The position numbers and the translations under genes are program-made. A stretch of DNA of 53,556 bases from assembly GCA_016713585.1 (NCBI GenBank), contig JADJOV010000015.1, forward strand, positions 1 through 53,556, given 5' to 3'. The DNA comes from Bdellovibrionales bacterium (GTDB lineage Bacteria > Bdellovibrionota > Bdellovibrionia > Bdellovibrionales > Bdellovibrionaceae). Below the pieces are notes generated by a model. It did not search any database. It was not told where the DNA came from and saw only the letters and a list, made by a program, of their open reading frames with translations. Below, piece after piece: positions 30,255 to 38,969 of this stretch (position 1 is the first letter of the stretch; every line of letters starts with the position of its first letter).

Positions 30255-30534
30255 CTAATAATCAGGGAAGTCTTGACTGAAGAGGTCAGATAGTTCGCAG
30301 TCTGGAGAGCCTCTGGCCGGATGGAGTCGTGGTGGGGTGGACGGAAGTTCTAAGTGATTGAGAATTTTACTAATGACGGCAGGATCTTCAATGGCGCTGA
30401 TGATTCGGACTTTTCCGCGGCATTTTGGGCAGATAGTGATATCGGTATTGAAAACCCGATTCAGGAGCTTGGCCCATGGGATTCGGTTTGACTTCTTTGC
30501 GTGGCTTTTTTTATCGTTGCTAGCCTGCGACTTG
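30255..30534 (-). pseudogene. IS91-type (Y2) transposase, C-terminal relic
   Basis: The minus-strand frame reads KKSNRIPWAKLLNRVFNTDITICPKCRGKVRIISAIEDPAVISKIL, ending DLFSQDFPDY with TAG at 30255-30257. The P-W-A-x-L-L-x-R-V-F-x-x-D-x-x-x-C-P-x-C-x-G-x-x-R-x-I-x-x-I-x-x-P pattern is the conserved end of IS91-family transposases, which move by rolling-circle replication. A stop lies upstream near 30560 and no catalytic Tyr region is present. Only the last ~90 residues remain. Confidence 0.78.
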
Positions 30535-30766
30535 AGTGAGAAAATAGGCGCGTGTCAGTTGGTCTGGATTTTAGAAAATAATTTTCAAAATATAGCCCAG
30601 TATTTTTCATGGGCTTCCTCAAGACTCTATCTAACTATCAAATTGGTACAAGCCCCTGAATCATTTTGAGAAATTCTTTAAAATTGAAAAAAATAGATAT
30701 ATTATTAAGTAAGTCACTTGGTTCTGTTTTAGTTTTTAAAAGGGAAATGTTTGCTTTCAGTTCCAA

Positions 30767-31976
30767 ATGGCCAGATATCTGGTGTATCCAGCCTCTCTAA
30801 GACTTTGGGCTTCGTCGATCCTGGTTATCTGCATTAGTTGCAAGGGAAAATTTGACACCATTTCAGATCCGGATGATTCCCCCAAATTAAGCAGCGCTTC
30901 AGTCGTTCCACACTACCAACCCAAAGTGGGACACCTTCATCCACTCCTGCGAACCTGCCGCCTACGACCACAACGGTTACCACGTCTCCGGCTCCTGCCA
31001 CTACCACTGCAGCTCTGCCTCCGGCGAGCTGCGCTTCAACCCCAAAACGCTTCCATGTTGCGGCTGTTAGAATGCATTCAACTTCTTTCGCTTATCCCAG
31101 TTTTCAGGCCAAATTAGACAAAGCCAAAAGTGCCGTGAATTCAATTTTGCAAAAATATGGAAAAGAGGTCGATCTGATTGTCACACCAGAGTGGACCTTT
31201 ACGACTAGCGAATCTTATGAATATCCGGATTATGCACTCGATGTTTCTTGCGACAACAACTTTACCAATTGCCAGCTAAAAGAAGGTGGAGGAACCTCAT
31301 AGCCCAGCATCACTTTTAGCAGTGAAAGGCATGATTGACCTCGCAGTCAAAAAATAATTTAACTATGTTTTTAGGCACTATTATTGAACGCGTTTCTACG
31401 GCAACAATTACCGGCATTGGCGGCCCATATACATTCTTCAATACTATGTTGATTGTCTCTCCAAACGGAACTATCTCAATCCGGCGAAAAATATCTGAAG
31501 ACTGGAACATTCCAGGATGTAAATACGGAGCCCCCTGCCACCTGGCGTCGGCGAAGCTCGCAAATGACACTCTAAGATCCATTCCGACAACCAACCGATG
31601 TGGGGTTACCATTAAGAGCTTGGTCACAATTTGCGCAGAGGTCGGCTATAGAGATCTTATCAAAAACTTGTCAGCGGCAAGTGTTACTGGAAATGATTTA
31701 CATATTCACTCGGAACGACAAGGAGATATGCAGTTTGAAAATCTGACAAAAGCTATTCAAAATGGAACTTGGTCCGCAACAAGTTTTGAGTGGACCAACT
31801 TCGGAAAGTATTTTATGGATTCCTTGCTAACGTCAAATGTAATGAAACAGGGATCACACTTGATCGTAAGCGAAGGCGCTTATTCTACGGCAGGAATTCT
31901 TCAGCTTAGCTCTACTCCTCAACCAGTAGGGAACTATGAGTATACTGCTGACTATGTCTTTGGATATTTACCATAA
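30767..31976 (+). pseudogene. secreted nitrilase-like (carbon-nitrogen hydrolase) lipoprotein, three frameshifts
   Basis: The start ATG 30767 gives a lipoprotein signal (LRLWASSILVICISCKG). The frame slips near 30905 into a Thr/Pro linker (TTTTVTTSPAPATTTAALPPASC) and then FHVAAVRMHSTSFAYPSFQAKL..VDLIVTPEWTF, a carbon-nitrogen hydrolase start with the Glu of PEW. It slips near 31290 to SPASLLAVKGMIDLAVKK and again near 31350 to MFLGTIIERV, NTMLIVSPNGTISIRRKI (Lys candidate) and LVTICAEVGY, which holds the nucleophile Cys. The Glu-Lys-Cys triad thus survives across frames. Family members hydrolyse amides or nitriles; the substrate is unknown. Repaired it would be ~400 residues, anchored outside the cytoplasm. 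Confidence 0.7.
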
Positions 31977-32007
31977 CGGTGAGTTTTAGGATTGTTGTCG
32001 TGTGGAC

Positions 32008-33190
32008 TTAGCAGGAATGCTTAAGTTCGTTGGTTGTATTTGAACTATTTTCTCTTTTCAAGTTGTTTAATTTGATACACTCAATCGGCCTCCAATCTCT
32101 TGTTTTTCCTGACCAACGATTCGGATTCTTTTCTTTTGCCTTGGCGTAAACAACATCACGTTTGTTTAAAATATCAATATCCTTGTTGTTGTGTTTTGAT
32201 GCTGGAGTTACAAATTTGATTCCACTATGCAAATGCTCGGTATTGTACCAACTGACAAACGTTGCCACCCAGGCTCGTGCAGATTCAATATTCTCATATG
32301 GTTGTGAGGGATACTGGGGGCAGTATTTCAGTGTCTTAAACATGGACTCTGAGAAGGGATTGTCGTTTCTCACCGAGGGGCGGCTGAACGATGGCACAAC
32401 ACCGAGCCACTGCATCGTTACCAGCATGGTGGCTCCTTTCATTTGCCTTCCGTTATCCGAGTGCAGATGAAGTTGGTTTTTGTTGATTTTGTCAGCTCTG
32501 CAAATTGTCTCCAACAACTTTGATGACAGCTCCATAGACTCGCTTTCATGAATTTCCCAGCCAACCACTTTACGAGAGAATATGTCCAGAAACAGATATA
32601 AATAAAAATACTGACCTCGAACTGAAGATCGTAAATAGGTGATATCCCAACTGAAGATCTGATTTGGCCTCAGAGCCTCCCAGGGGGCTGGTCTTTGCAT
32701 TTGTTTTGGCTTTGACCTACCTCGGTGACTGAGGAGCTCCGCTTCGGCAAGAACCCGGTAGAACGATGATTCGGAGCCAATGTATTCTCCTCGATCAGCA
32801 AGACTTGGTACGATTTGATGGGGGCTCATGTTACAAAATTCCTTTCCCGTTGAAATTGCAATAATCTGACTGCGTTCTGCATCGGTGAGCTTATTGGCAG
32901 GCCTTGATCTGGGCCACGGCGTAGATCTCCCAATGCTGGGCCTTGAGCCCATCGCTGATAGAATATCACATGCCTTTTCTTGACGGCTTCCGCTTGCCAC
33001 AGCCTCGCTGACAAGAGCCAATACTTCGTCTCGATCGGAGAGCCTCTACTTTTCGTCCTCGTCGCTGTTCCCCCAAATTAAGTTTACTTTTTTTTTTTTG
33101 GAGAATTAAATGCGCTGAGGCTTCAGCCAAAGCCTTATCTTTTCGTAAAAGATCACGCTCGAGAATTTTGGGGGATAAGAAATTCAATAG
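32008..33190 (-). pseudogene. IS3-family transposase, orfA truncated, orfAB broken
   Basis: OrfB text runs from ~33021 to 32008 with the IS3 DDE core: SWDITYLRSSVRGQYFYLYL (first Asp), LHLHSDNGRQMKG (second Asp) and NPFSESMFKTLKYCP (Glu), then the RxW..YN-x-x-x-x-H-S-G tail. OrfA is only its last part (LERDLLRKDKALAEASAHLILQKK) before an A11-12 run around 33083-33094 that could be a -1 frameshift site. In the orfAB frame a TAG follows DEDEK, which would stop the fusion protein even after the shift. No clear terminal inverted repeats or target duplication were found. This looks like a dead remnant. Confidence 0.75.
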
Positions 33191-33538
33191 GGGTTTTCGT
33201 GTAAACTCAAAAGTATCAAACACCCTTAAAAAGGTGGTTGCTGGTATATTTCCACACCCATGGGCGGAAATTTCAACGAGATTTTGATGGATTTTCGATT
33301 GTGAGGCGTCCGTAGCGGTTGGTCTTGTGATGATTTGCGGCCAAGTTAGACCATTTGACAAAAGGGTGCCGCGACCAATGGGACTTCATCTTGGGGTTCT
33401 AAAATCCAAAGCGTTTAAGCTTTTTGAAGCCTTAAGCGCTGTTGTTCCGTTCGCAGGTGCGCACACCCTTGAAAGGTAGACCTTCTTGATCCGGCCAGGT
33501 ATGTGGACACAATGAATATTGCACATTACAATGTAAGC
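33191..33538. other. stretch between the IS3 relic and the polysaccharide lyase
   Basis: An open minus-strand stretch (33361 down to the relic) reads RPTATDASQSKIHQNLVEIS..GNIPATTFLRVFDTFEF, which is coding-like but has no family I know and runs into the orfA relic; it may be the gene that the IS3 element entered. Promoter elements for the 33539 gene should lie near 33480-33530. Confidence 0.3.
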
Positions 33539-34516
33539 ATGAAAGATTATTATCTAATTGCCTTGATAAGTATATTTGCTTCTTTTATTTCTTTTAGAGT
33601 TCTTGCCTGTGAACCTTCCCCTCCTGCAATCATTAATTTAGACGTTAATAATTACTATACTGATAAAAAATTCTCTATTATCGATCAGACCCGTAAAGAA
33701 AAACATGATGCAGCCGTTAAACCAATTGAAATTTACATACAGTTTATCTCTAAGCAAAGTGATGAATATATGCAGGCTCCTAAATCTAAAAAACAAGCGG
33801 GATCATGTGCTCTAAAATGGATTTTTGATTGGGCAAGTTCCTCGGCCTTAACTGGTGAAATGAAAACAGAGCAAGCGTTTTACGAACGCAAATGGATGCT
33901 TACTGGAATTGCTCTCGTTTATGCAAAAGTACGAGAAATATCAACGACAGATGAAAAGTACAAAATAGAAAACTGGCTTTCAAAATTAGTCGATCTTACG
34001 ATTCAGCATTCGGAACTTCAAAAATCGCCGCGAAATAATCACTATTATTGGGAAGGATTGGCGGCTGGAGCTGTTGGTAAAATCACTAATCAAGACAAGT
34101 ATATTAGTTGGGCTTCGAAGGTATTTGCTTTTGGAATGAATGAAATTCAAACAGATGGCTCTCTCCCTAAGGAAATGAACCGTGGACAAAGGGCGCTTCA
34201 TTATCATTTATTCTCGGCGGCACCTTTGGTTTTTTTATCTTCAATACTCAACAGCAATTCCCCAAAGTTGAAACTCTTGGTTGATTTTACTTTTCAAGCT
34301 CTTACAGATCCCTCTGGAATCTCCAAAATGTCTGGCGTTTCTCAAGAAACTGAAAAAGATCGTGATATGGCCTGGCTTGAAATCTATTTACGACGTAATC
34401 CTGACATAAAGATCGAAAAGTTTCTAAAACCTAAGCGTCCATTGTCATATAATAAACTTGGTGGAAATTTAACTCTAGTAAGTCCTCTTGAGTGTCCTGC
34501 CGGCTACTGTAAATAA
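33539..34516 (+). CDS. secreted polysaccharide lyase (alginate lyase family, PL5-like)
   Basis: 325 residues from ATG 33539 (an upstream in-frame start at 33503 is less likely). The signal peptide is MKDYYLIALISIFASFISFRVLA. The mature domain carries NNHYYWEGLAAGAVG, IQTDGSLPKEMNRGQRALHYH and WLEIYLRRNP, the N-x-H-Y-Y/W..G and D-G-S-L-P-x-E-x-x-R-G-x-R-A-L-H-Y-H signatures of the alginate lyase (PF05426) alpha/alpha-toroid family, where Asn, His, Arg and Tyr form the active site. It would cleave uronate-rich polysaccharides in the periplasm or outside. The gene is intact, unlike its neighbours. Confidence 0.8.
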   Translation: MKDYYLIALISIFASFISFRVLACEPSPPAIINLDVNNYYTDKKFSIIDQTRKEKHDAAVKPIEIYIQFISKQSDEYMQAPKSKKQAGSCALKWIFDWASSSALTGEMKTEQAFYERKWMLTGIALVYAKVREISTTDEKYKIENWLSKLVDLTIQHSELQKSPRNNHYYWEGLAAGAVGKITNQDKYISWASKVFAFGMNEIQTDGSLPKEMNRGQRALHYHLFSAAPLVFLSSILNSNSPKLKLLVDFTFQALTDPSGISKMSGVSQETEKDRDMAWLEIYLRRNPDIKIEKFLKPKRPLSYNKLGGNLTLVSPLECPAGYCK

Positions 34517-34519
34517 CCA

Positions 34520-34781
34520 CTAGCTACTTGTGCGTTCGCGTGATCGGAAAAGCTCGGAATTTAAAATCACAACGCGAGTCAAATTTCGTTTCTAAAAATA
34601 TGTACTGTACATTCGTTGAATTCGACGTTCAGTTCTTTTAATGAAAATTAGTTACGAAGAACATATGAAAGATCGAATCGAAATGCCGATCTTCGACGAG
34701 TCAATTTTTATCCCGAAATAAAACGGCGAAAGTTTGGAATCAGCGATGAAGAGATGGAATCGGTCGTTGAGTATTTCAGAT
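34520..34781. repeat. second copy of the 263-bp repeat
   Basis: Begins four bases after the lyase stop and matches 24556-24818 except for a handful of substitutions and one missing T. The palindrome ATGTACTGTACAT is at 34600-34612. Confidence 0.85.
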
Positions 34782-34867
34782 GGCAGATCAAGCAGCAAAA
34801 TCGTAGGATGGATTGCCAGAGACTCATCCCGCTTTTGAAGCAGCGGATGGAAAAACTGATTCATTAA
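34641..34867 (+). pseudogene. small acidic/basic protein, second copy, frameshifted
   Basis: From ATG 34641 the frame matches copy 1 through FDESIF, then a missing T in the run at 34706-34710 leads to a stop after IPK. In the corrected frame it continues IKRRKFGISDEEMESVVEYFRWQIKQQNRRMDCQRLIPLLKQRMEKLIH to TAA 34865-34867, giving ~75 residues. Copy 1 supplies the correct T-run but lacks this C-terminal part. It is a helical, charged protein of unknown family with a conserved palindrome 29 bp upstream. Confidence 0.55.
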
Positions 34868-35372
34868 AAACGTTCTGAACTCTCTCGTGAACTCGAAGCA
34901 TTTCGAAAATTTTCTGATTGAGTTCAGGTCCGCTCGGCCTTCCCACCCTGGGGGACTTGAAAAACTCTAGTCCCCTAAGCTTGCGGTCTCCCGCTAATTT
35001 CGATTCAGAACGCTAACTGCTTGTCTTTTCAAAACTTTTTGAAACCATCTCCTGTTGCGTGAGGAGAACCGATTTTACTGGGAAAAAAGATTGGTGCCCA
35101 GAACTGGACGACTTTCGAACTGCCTGCGTCATCTACTCTCAGAGTGCCGTTGCTTAGGCGCAATATCGAATCCTATCGAATATTGACACATTTTACGTCC
35201 ACCGCTAATCTCGTTGCATAGGTTAGGCAGATACCTTGCGCCTGCGCACTAAAGCTTGCACTCGAGCACTGTCATTGAACGCTCCGTTCTCTAAATCATA
35301 TTAAACTTAACATCGCTCATCGATGTTTTGGAGCAGGCGACAAAGCGTTAGTGGGCAATATGTGAGGTTTAT
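34868..35372. other. gene-free stretch before the 35373 gene
   Basis: 505 bp with no supported gene. A tRNA-like TGGTGCCCAGAACTGGA segment near 35090 does not fold into a tRNA. The segment next to 35373 should contain that gene's promoter; GAGG lies at a suitable distance before its ATG. Confidence 0.4.
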
Positions 35373-36038
35373 ATGAAGAAGCCATTGGTTTCGCCGTCCT
35401 TTCTTAAACAGAAAGCCAGACAACTAAAAAAAGAGAAATCGCTAAGTCAGCATCAGGCGCTTGAAGAGGCATCAAAGATGCTAGGGTTTTCGAATTATCG
35501 AAACTATCTGAATTTATTGGAGTCCAACGCTCCGAAGCCCAAGCCAGCAACCGAAGAACAGATTGAGGCTTTGAGGTTAGATAAAGAAGATATTGCTTTG
35601 AAAAGAGCCCATTCCTTGATTGCCGAGACTGAAAAATCCAAGACTCAATTACATGAATTGCTAGAGAACCTGAAGGCAGTCGAAAACTCAGAAGCTGACG
35701 TTCAGGCAATTTGCGAGAAGAGCCCCGCACTTAATAGATACCTCGAGCTGAATTTCTTTAGCGATTTCTTACGAGATGAGGAATGCGAAATCGAAGATTT
35801 TGCTCCTTACCACATAGCAAAGCTGGTCACTTTGAAGAATCTTGCGTTTAGATTTGAAGATGACGTGCTTTTCGTTGAAGGCGATTATGATCTGACACTC
35901 GAATTCGCCTTTGATTTCGATAAAGATGATAAATCGGATACATTCAAAGATCAGGAAATGTTCGGCTCATTTGAGCTAACAATTGATAAAAATCTGGAAA
36001 TCAACTTCGAGAACCAAGACATTGGACATCACTGGTAG
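35373..36038 (+). CDS. hypothetical protein with a helical N-terminal motif
   Basis: 221 residues from ATG 35373 after GAGG. The N-terminus KQKARQLKKEKSLSQHQALEEASKMLGFSNYRNYLNLLE resembles the short helical domain shared by several plasmid- and toxin-linked proteins (x-x-x-A-x-x-L-x-x-x-x..L-x-x-A-x-x-x-L-G-F-x-x-Y-x-x-Y/L). A Lys/Glu-rich linker follows, then an acidic beta-rich C-terminal half (VLFVEGDYDLTLEFAFDFDKDD). The product is intact and very acidic at the end. No function can be assigned. It converges on the ATPase gene, with a hairpin between them. Confidence 0.6.
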   Translation: MKKPLVSPSFLKQKARQLKKEKSLSQHQALEEASKMLGFSNYRNYLNLLESNAPKPKPATEEQIEALRLDKEDIALKRAHSLIAETEKSKTQLHELLENLKAVENSEADVQAICEKSPALNRYLELNFFSDFLRDEECEIEDFAPYHIAKLVTLKNLAFRFEDDVLFVEGDYDLTLEFAFDFDKDDKSDTFKDQEMFGSFELTIDKNLEINFENQDIGHHW

Positions 36039-36067
36039 CCCCTGACTCATACGCAATACAGGAAACT

Positions 36068-36098
36068 CCGAATGAGCCGATACTTTGTGCTCATTCGG
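36068..36098. terminator. hairpin between convergent genes
   Basis: CCGAATGAGC (36068-36077) pairs perfectly with GCTCATTCGG (36089-36098) around an 11-base loop. It has no long T-tract on either side, so it may act through Rho or as a stabilising hairpin rather than as a strict intrinsic terminator. Confidence 0.55.
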
Positions 36099-36104
36099 AT
36101 AACC

Positions 36105-38707
36105 CTAAGCGTTTGCTTCCTTGAAGGACTTCAGGGCTTCAGTTTTTTCCTTTTTGAATCCAGCACTAAATTGTTCATAAACGCCGATTTCTTTTTCCAG
36201 TAGCGCATGATCAATTTCGCTCGTTGAGGAATCCACTTGTAAATGTCCCGTTATATAACCCGAAAGCTCTCCCAGCTTATTCGAAATAAAATAGAGTGAT
36301 TCTTTTGGTGCATGGACTTTGTGGATCTCACTTTGACGTACTCGTCGACTAAAAAACGCTCTACGATGCCGTCAAATACCACTCTAACAATAAAAGCTTC
36401 GTAGCTTGCTCGCAATGCACCGATGCCATCCTTGGTTGCCCTGAACGCCTCCAATGGGTTGCTAGCGCCTTTGGCTTCAGCCAATCGATCTTTGGCGATT
36501 TTCGCATCGATAAAGGCTTTTTCTGTATCAGGGACTGTATTGGAAAATATGATTCCTGTCTCCGTGGCGCTATTCTTGGACATCCAGTGACAAGTGAGAA
36601 GAACAACCTGCTCATCCGTCGCCATAACTAGGTCATTTAAAAATAATAGGTCATGGGTGAAGACTACGACCTGACGACTTTTGCTTGCGGTAGTCTGTGA
36701 GCAATTTTAGCTTTTCTCTTATAATCTTGAGAATTTACAGGGTCATCGAATATAAGTCCGCCCAATTCGCTAATTTGTGCTTCTGTGAAAAAATCAGCCA
36801 GAGCAACCGCTCGTTGCTCGCCTTCTCAGTACCTTACCCGGCTGTTCGCCTACAATGGAGTACTTCCATTTGTTTTACCCTTGGCGCCTACTGATTTAGA
36901 TCAGGACATGGAATGTTTAGATCAATACATTCCTGCTTAAATAACTGAATATATCGGTTGCTAATATATCGCTCGTGCAACTCAGTGCCAGTATTTGTGA
37001 TTGTGGTGGTACGACCAATTTGACGTCTTAATTTTTCAAGCTCTTCGGCATATTTCGAATCACTGACGAACTTAGTAATCTCAGGGATCAAACCAGCCAA
37101 AACTTTTTTATGGTTTAACACTGTCAACTGGTCGCTGACAGATTTAAGTTCGATCTTAACTTTCTCTTCGTTCAAATCAAGAAGCTCTTGATCAAGGCTA
37201 GTTTCGATTGAAGCCCAATCAATTACTTGAGGCGTGGAAGCCTTTAACGAAGATTTATCCCAACCTTTGATAGCGTTAGTTACATCCGTTTTTAATGTGT
37301 CTAAGTTAGCAAAACTAGATGCAATCTTAGCGTAATTTGCAGGTTGTTTTTCTTTTGCCCAGACACTGAATGCCTCTTCGTCTAGTATTTTGGGCACTTC
37401 AATTTTAGTAAGTCCTTCGATATGCTTTGCACCCCAGTCGTGAGCTTTCTTTAAGTTATCTCGCGCCTGGCTTTCCAAAAATTGATTTGTACTTTTCAAT
37501 AAGCTGAATTGCCTCATCCGTGAGATCCTGACGACAATAAGGACAAGCCTCAACGACGACTGAACTAGAAGGCTCTTGGTCTACTAATGTGAGATCTTTT
37601 CCTGCCTTGATGAACTGTTGCCAAAGCTCCGAGCCAATTCCTTTGAATTTAGGATTATTAAATTGATCTACACCGTTTCGAGCAACTTCAGCTTTTAAGT
37701 CCTCGTATCTCGCAATCGCTTTGCTTATGAACTCAATCTTTCATCAGTGAATGAAGCTTCGGCTAAGGATAATTTCTGTTTTCGGACCAGTTACCTTGGC
37801 TTTTACTGTTTGCAGATTCTTTTTTGTCTTCTCAAGAGTTGTAAGATTCAGCGAACTTTTTTTAAGTTCAAGCTCTGTGATTTTATTCAGATCTTCTTCG
37901 GACAAAAAGCAAGCCGTCTTAATTTTTTCAACTTCGCTTTTTGAGTCAATCTTTGCGACCGCAGTTTTGATAATCGACTCTTCGATAAAATACTTGGCGA
38001 ATTGATTTTCTGACTTGTGAGTCTTAAGACCGATTCTAGTTTTTCGGATCATTACCAATCAATTGAATAAGGTTTCTCGAAAAAATCAAGTTCCCCTAGG
38101 CTGGACATGAAGTTCGTTTTGACTATCAATGTGTACGTTTACTGATTTTGAATCAAAAGAAGCAAATTGTCTGAAAGCAGGATGATTCTTGTTCTCGGGA
38201 TATTTGAGCTTTACTGAATTGCCATCTTTATCCAAGAATTCAAAAAGAGCTGAGCATGGCTGATCTTTTATTGGACCAAAAACATTTCCAATTAGAAAAT
38301 TGTCTCCACGAGAATAGAATACGTTGTTGAAAAGTCGTCCGTATCCTGACTTGCCAACGCCATTTTCCCCGTAAACGACAGTTAAGCCAGCTTCCGCAAC
38401 TGGAAGTCGTTGAGCTGGACACAAAAGCATTTAAATTGCGAACTTCAGACACTGCTACAAAACGATATTTTGAGCCTATGGATGAATCACTATTTTCGAG
38501 CTGCCCCGGGGCAATTGACGAAATACTTTGGGTCGGAGCTGGTCCTAGTTTGTTTTCAAACAGAAGTGCTTCATACGAAAGCTGAATAGCTTCCACTTTC
38601 TGAAGTTCTCTACTCGTAATTTGCAAGAGATAGGACGCGAGAATTTTCTGCCACTCAGGAAGTGTAGCTACAAATTTATAAATTTCGTCTTTCAAGATCG
38701 TACTCAA
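36105..38707 (-). pseudogene. AAA ATPase with coiled coils (RloC/AAA_13-like), many frameshifts
   Basis: The sense is continuous from ATG 38707 to TAG 36105-36107 but changes frame many times. In order: an N-terminal TLPEWQKILASYLLQ segment; Walker A VVYGENGVGKSGYGRL near 38390; long coiled coil; a CPYCRQDL zinc-hook-like pair near 37530; signature-like SEGEQRAVALADFF near 36790; Walker B LIFDDPVNSQD near 36730; an H-loop FTHDLLFL near 36660; and a helical tail ending SFKEANA. Repaired length is ~867 residues. RloC and related AAA_13 proteins are SMC-like ATPases, some with tRNA-nuclease activity, often linked to restriction systems. No nuclease motif is clear here. It ends the type III R-M operon. 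Confidence 0.72.
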
Positions 38708-38731
38708 AGATACTCCCGATCTCGCGCTTTA

Positions 38732-38961
38732 TTAAATATCCTTTAAATCAGGATAATCCTCTAATACCTCTTGAGGGACCTTACAAGCCCACGATTGAGC
38801 GCGATCTCAATTGAGCTTTTGTGTTTAGAGAAATTGCCGGTAACAGTCGAATTGCCTCTAGGCGCTCCGAATCTCGCTTCGTATTCAGCCTTAGTCATCT
38901 GCCAAGGCTGTTTCTCAATTCTTTCAGGTGAGCGGTCTTGCTCTTTCAATACATCATCCAT
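38732..38961 (-). pseudogene. small R-M-linked protein, frameshifted near its end
   Basis: From ATG 38961 the frame reads MDDVLKEQDRSPERIEKQPWQMTKAEYEARFGAPRG and KHKSSIEIALNRG. It then slips near 38785 to ACKVPQEVLEDYPDLKDI and ends at TAA 38732-38734. The A-L-x-x-G-x-x-V-P-x-E-V-L-x-D-Y-P-D-L ending is a common feature of small proteins in restriction-modification and defence loci. The role is unknown. It sits between res and the ATPase in the same operon, 8 bp after res. Confidence 0.6.
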
Positions 38962-38969
38962 GCAAATCC

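Noticed and set aside
35080..35160. tRNA-like segment starting TGGTGCCCAGAACTGGA
   Set aside because: Neither strand gives a consistent acceptor, anticodon and T-arm set; only the CCA-like end resembles a tRNA.
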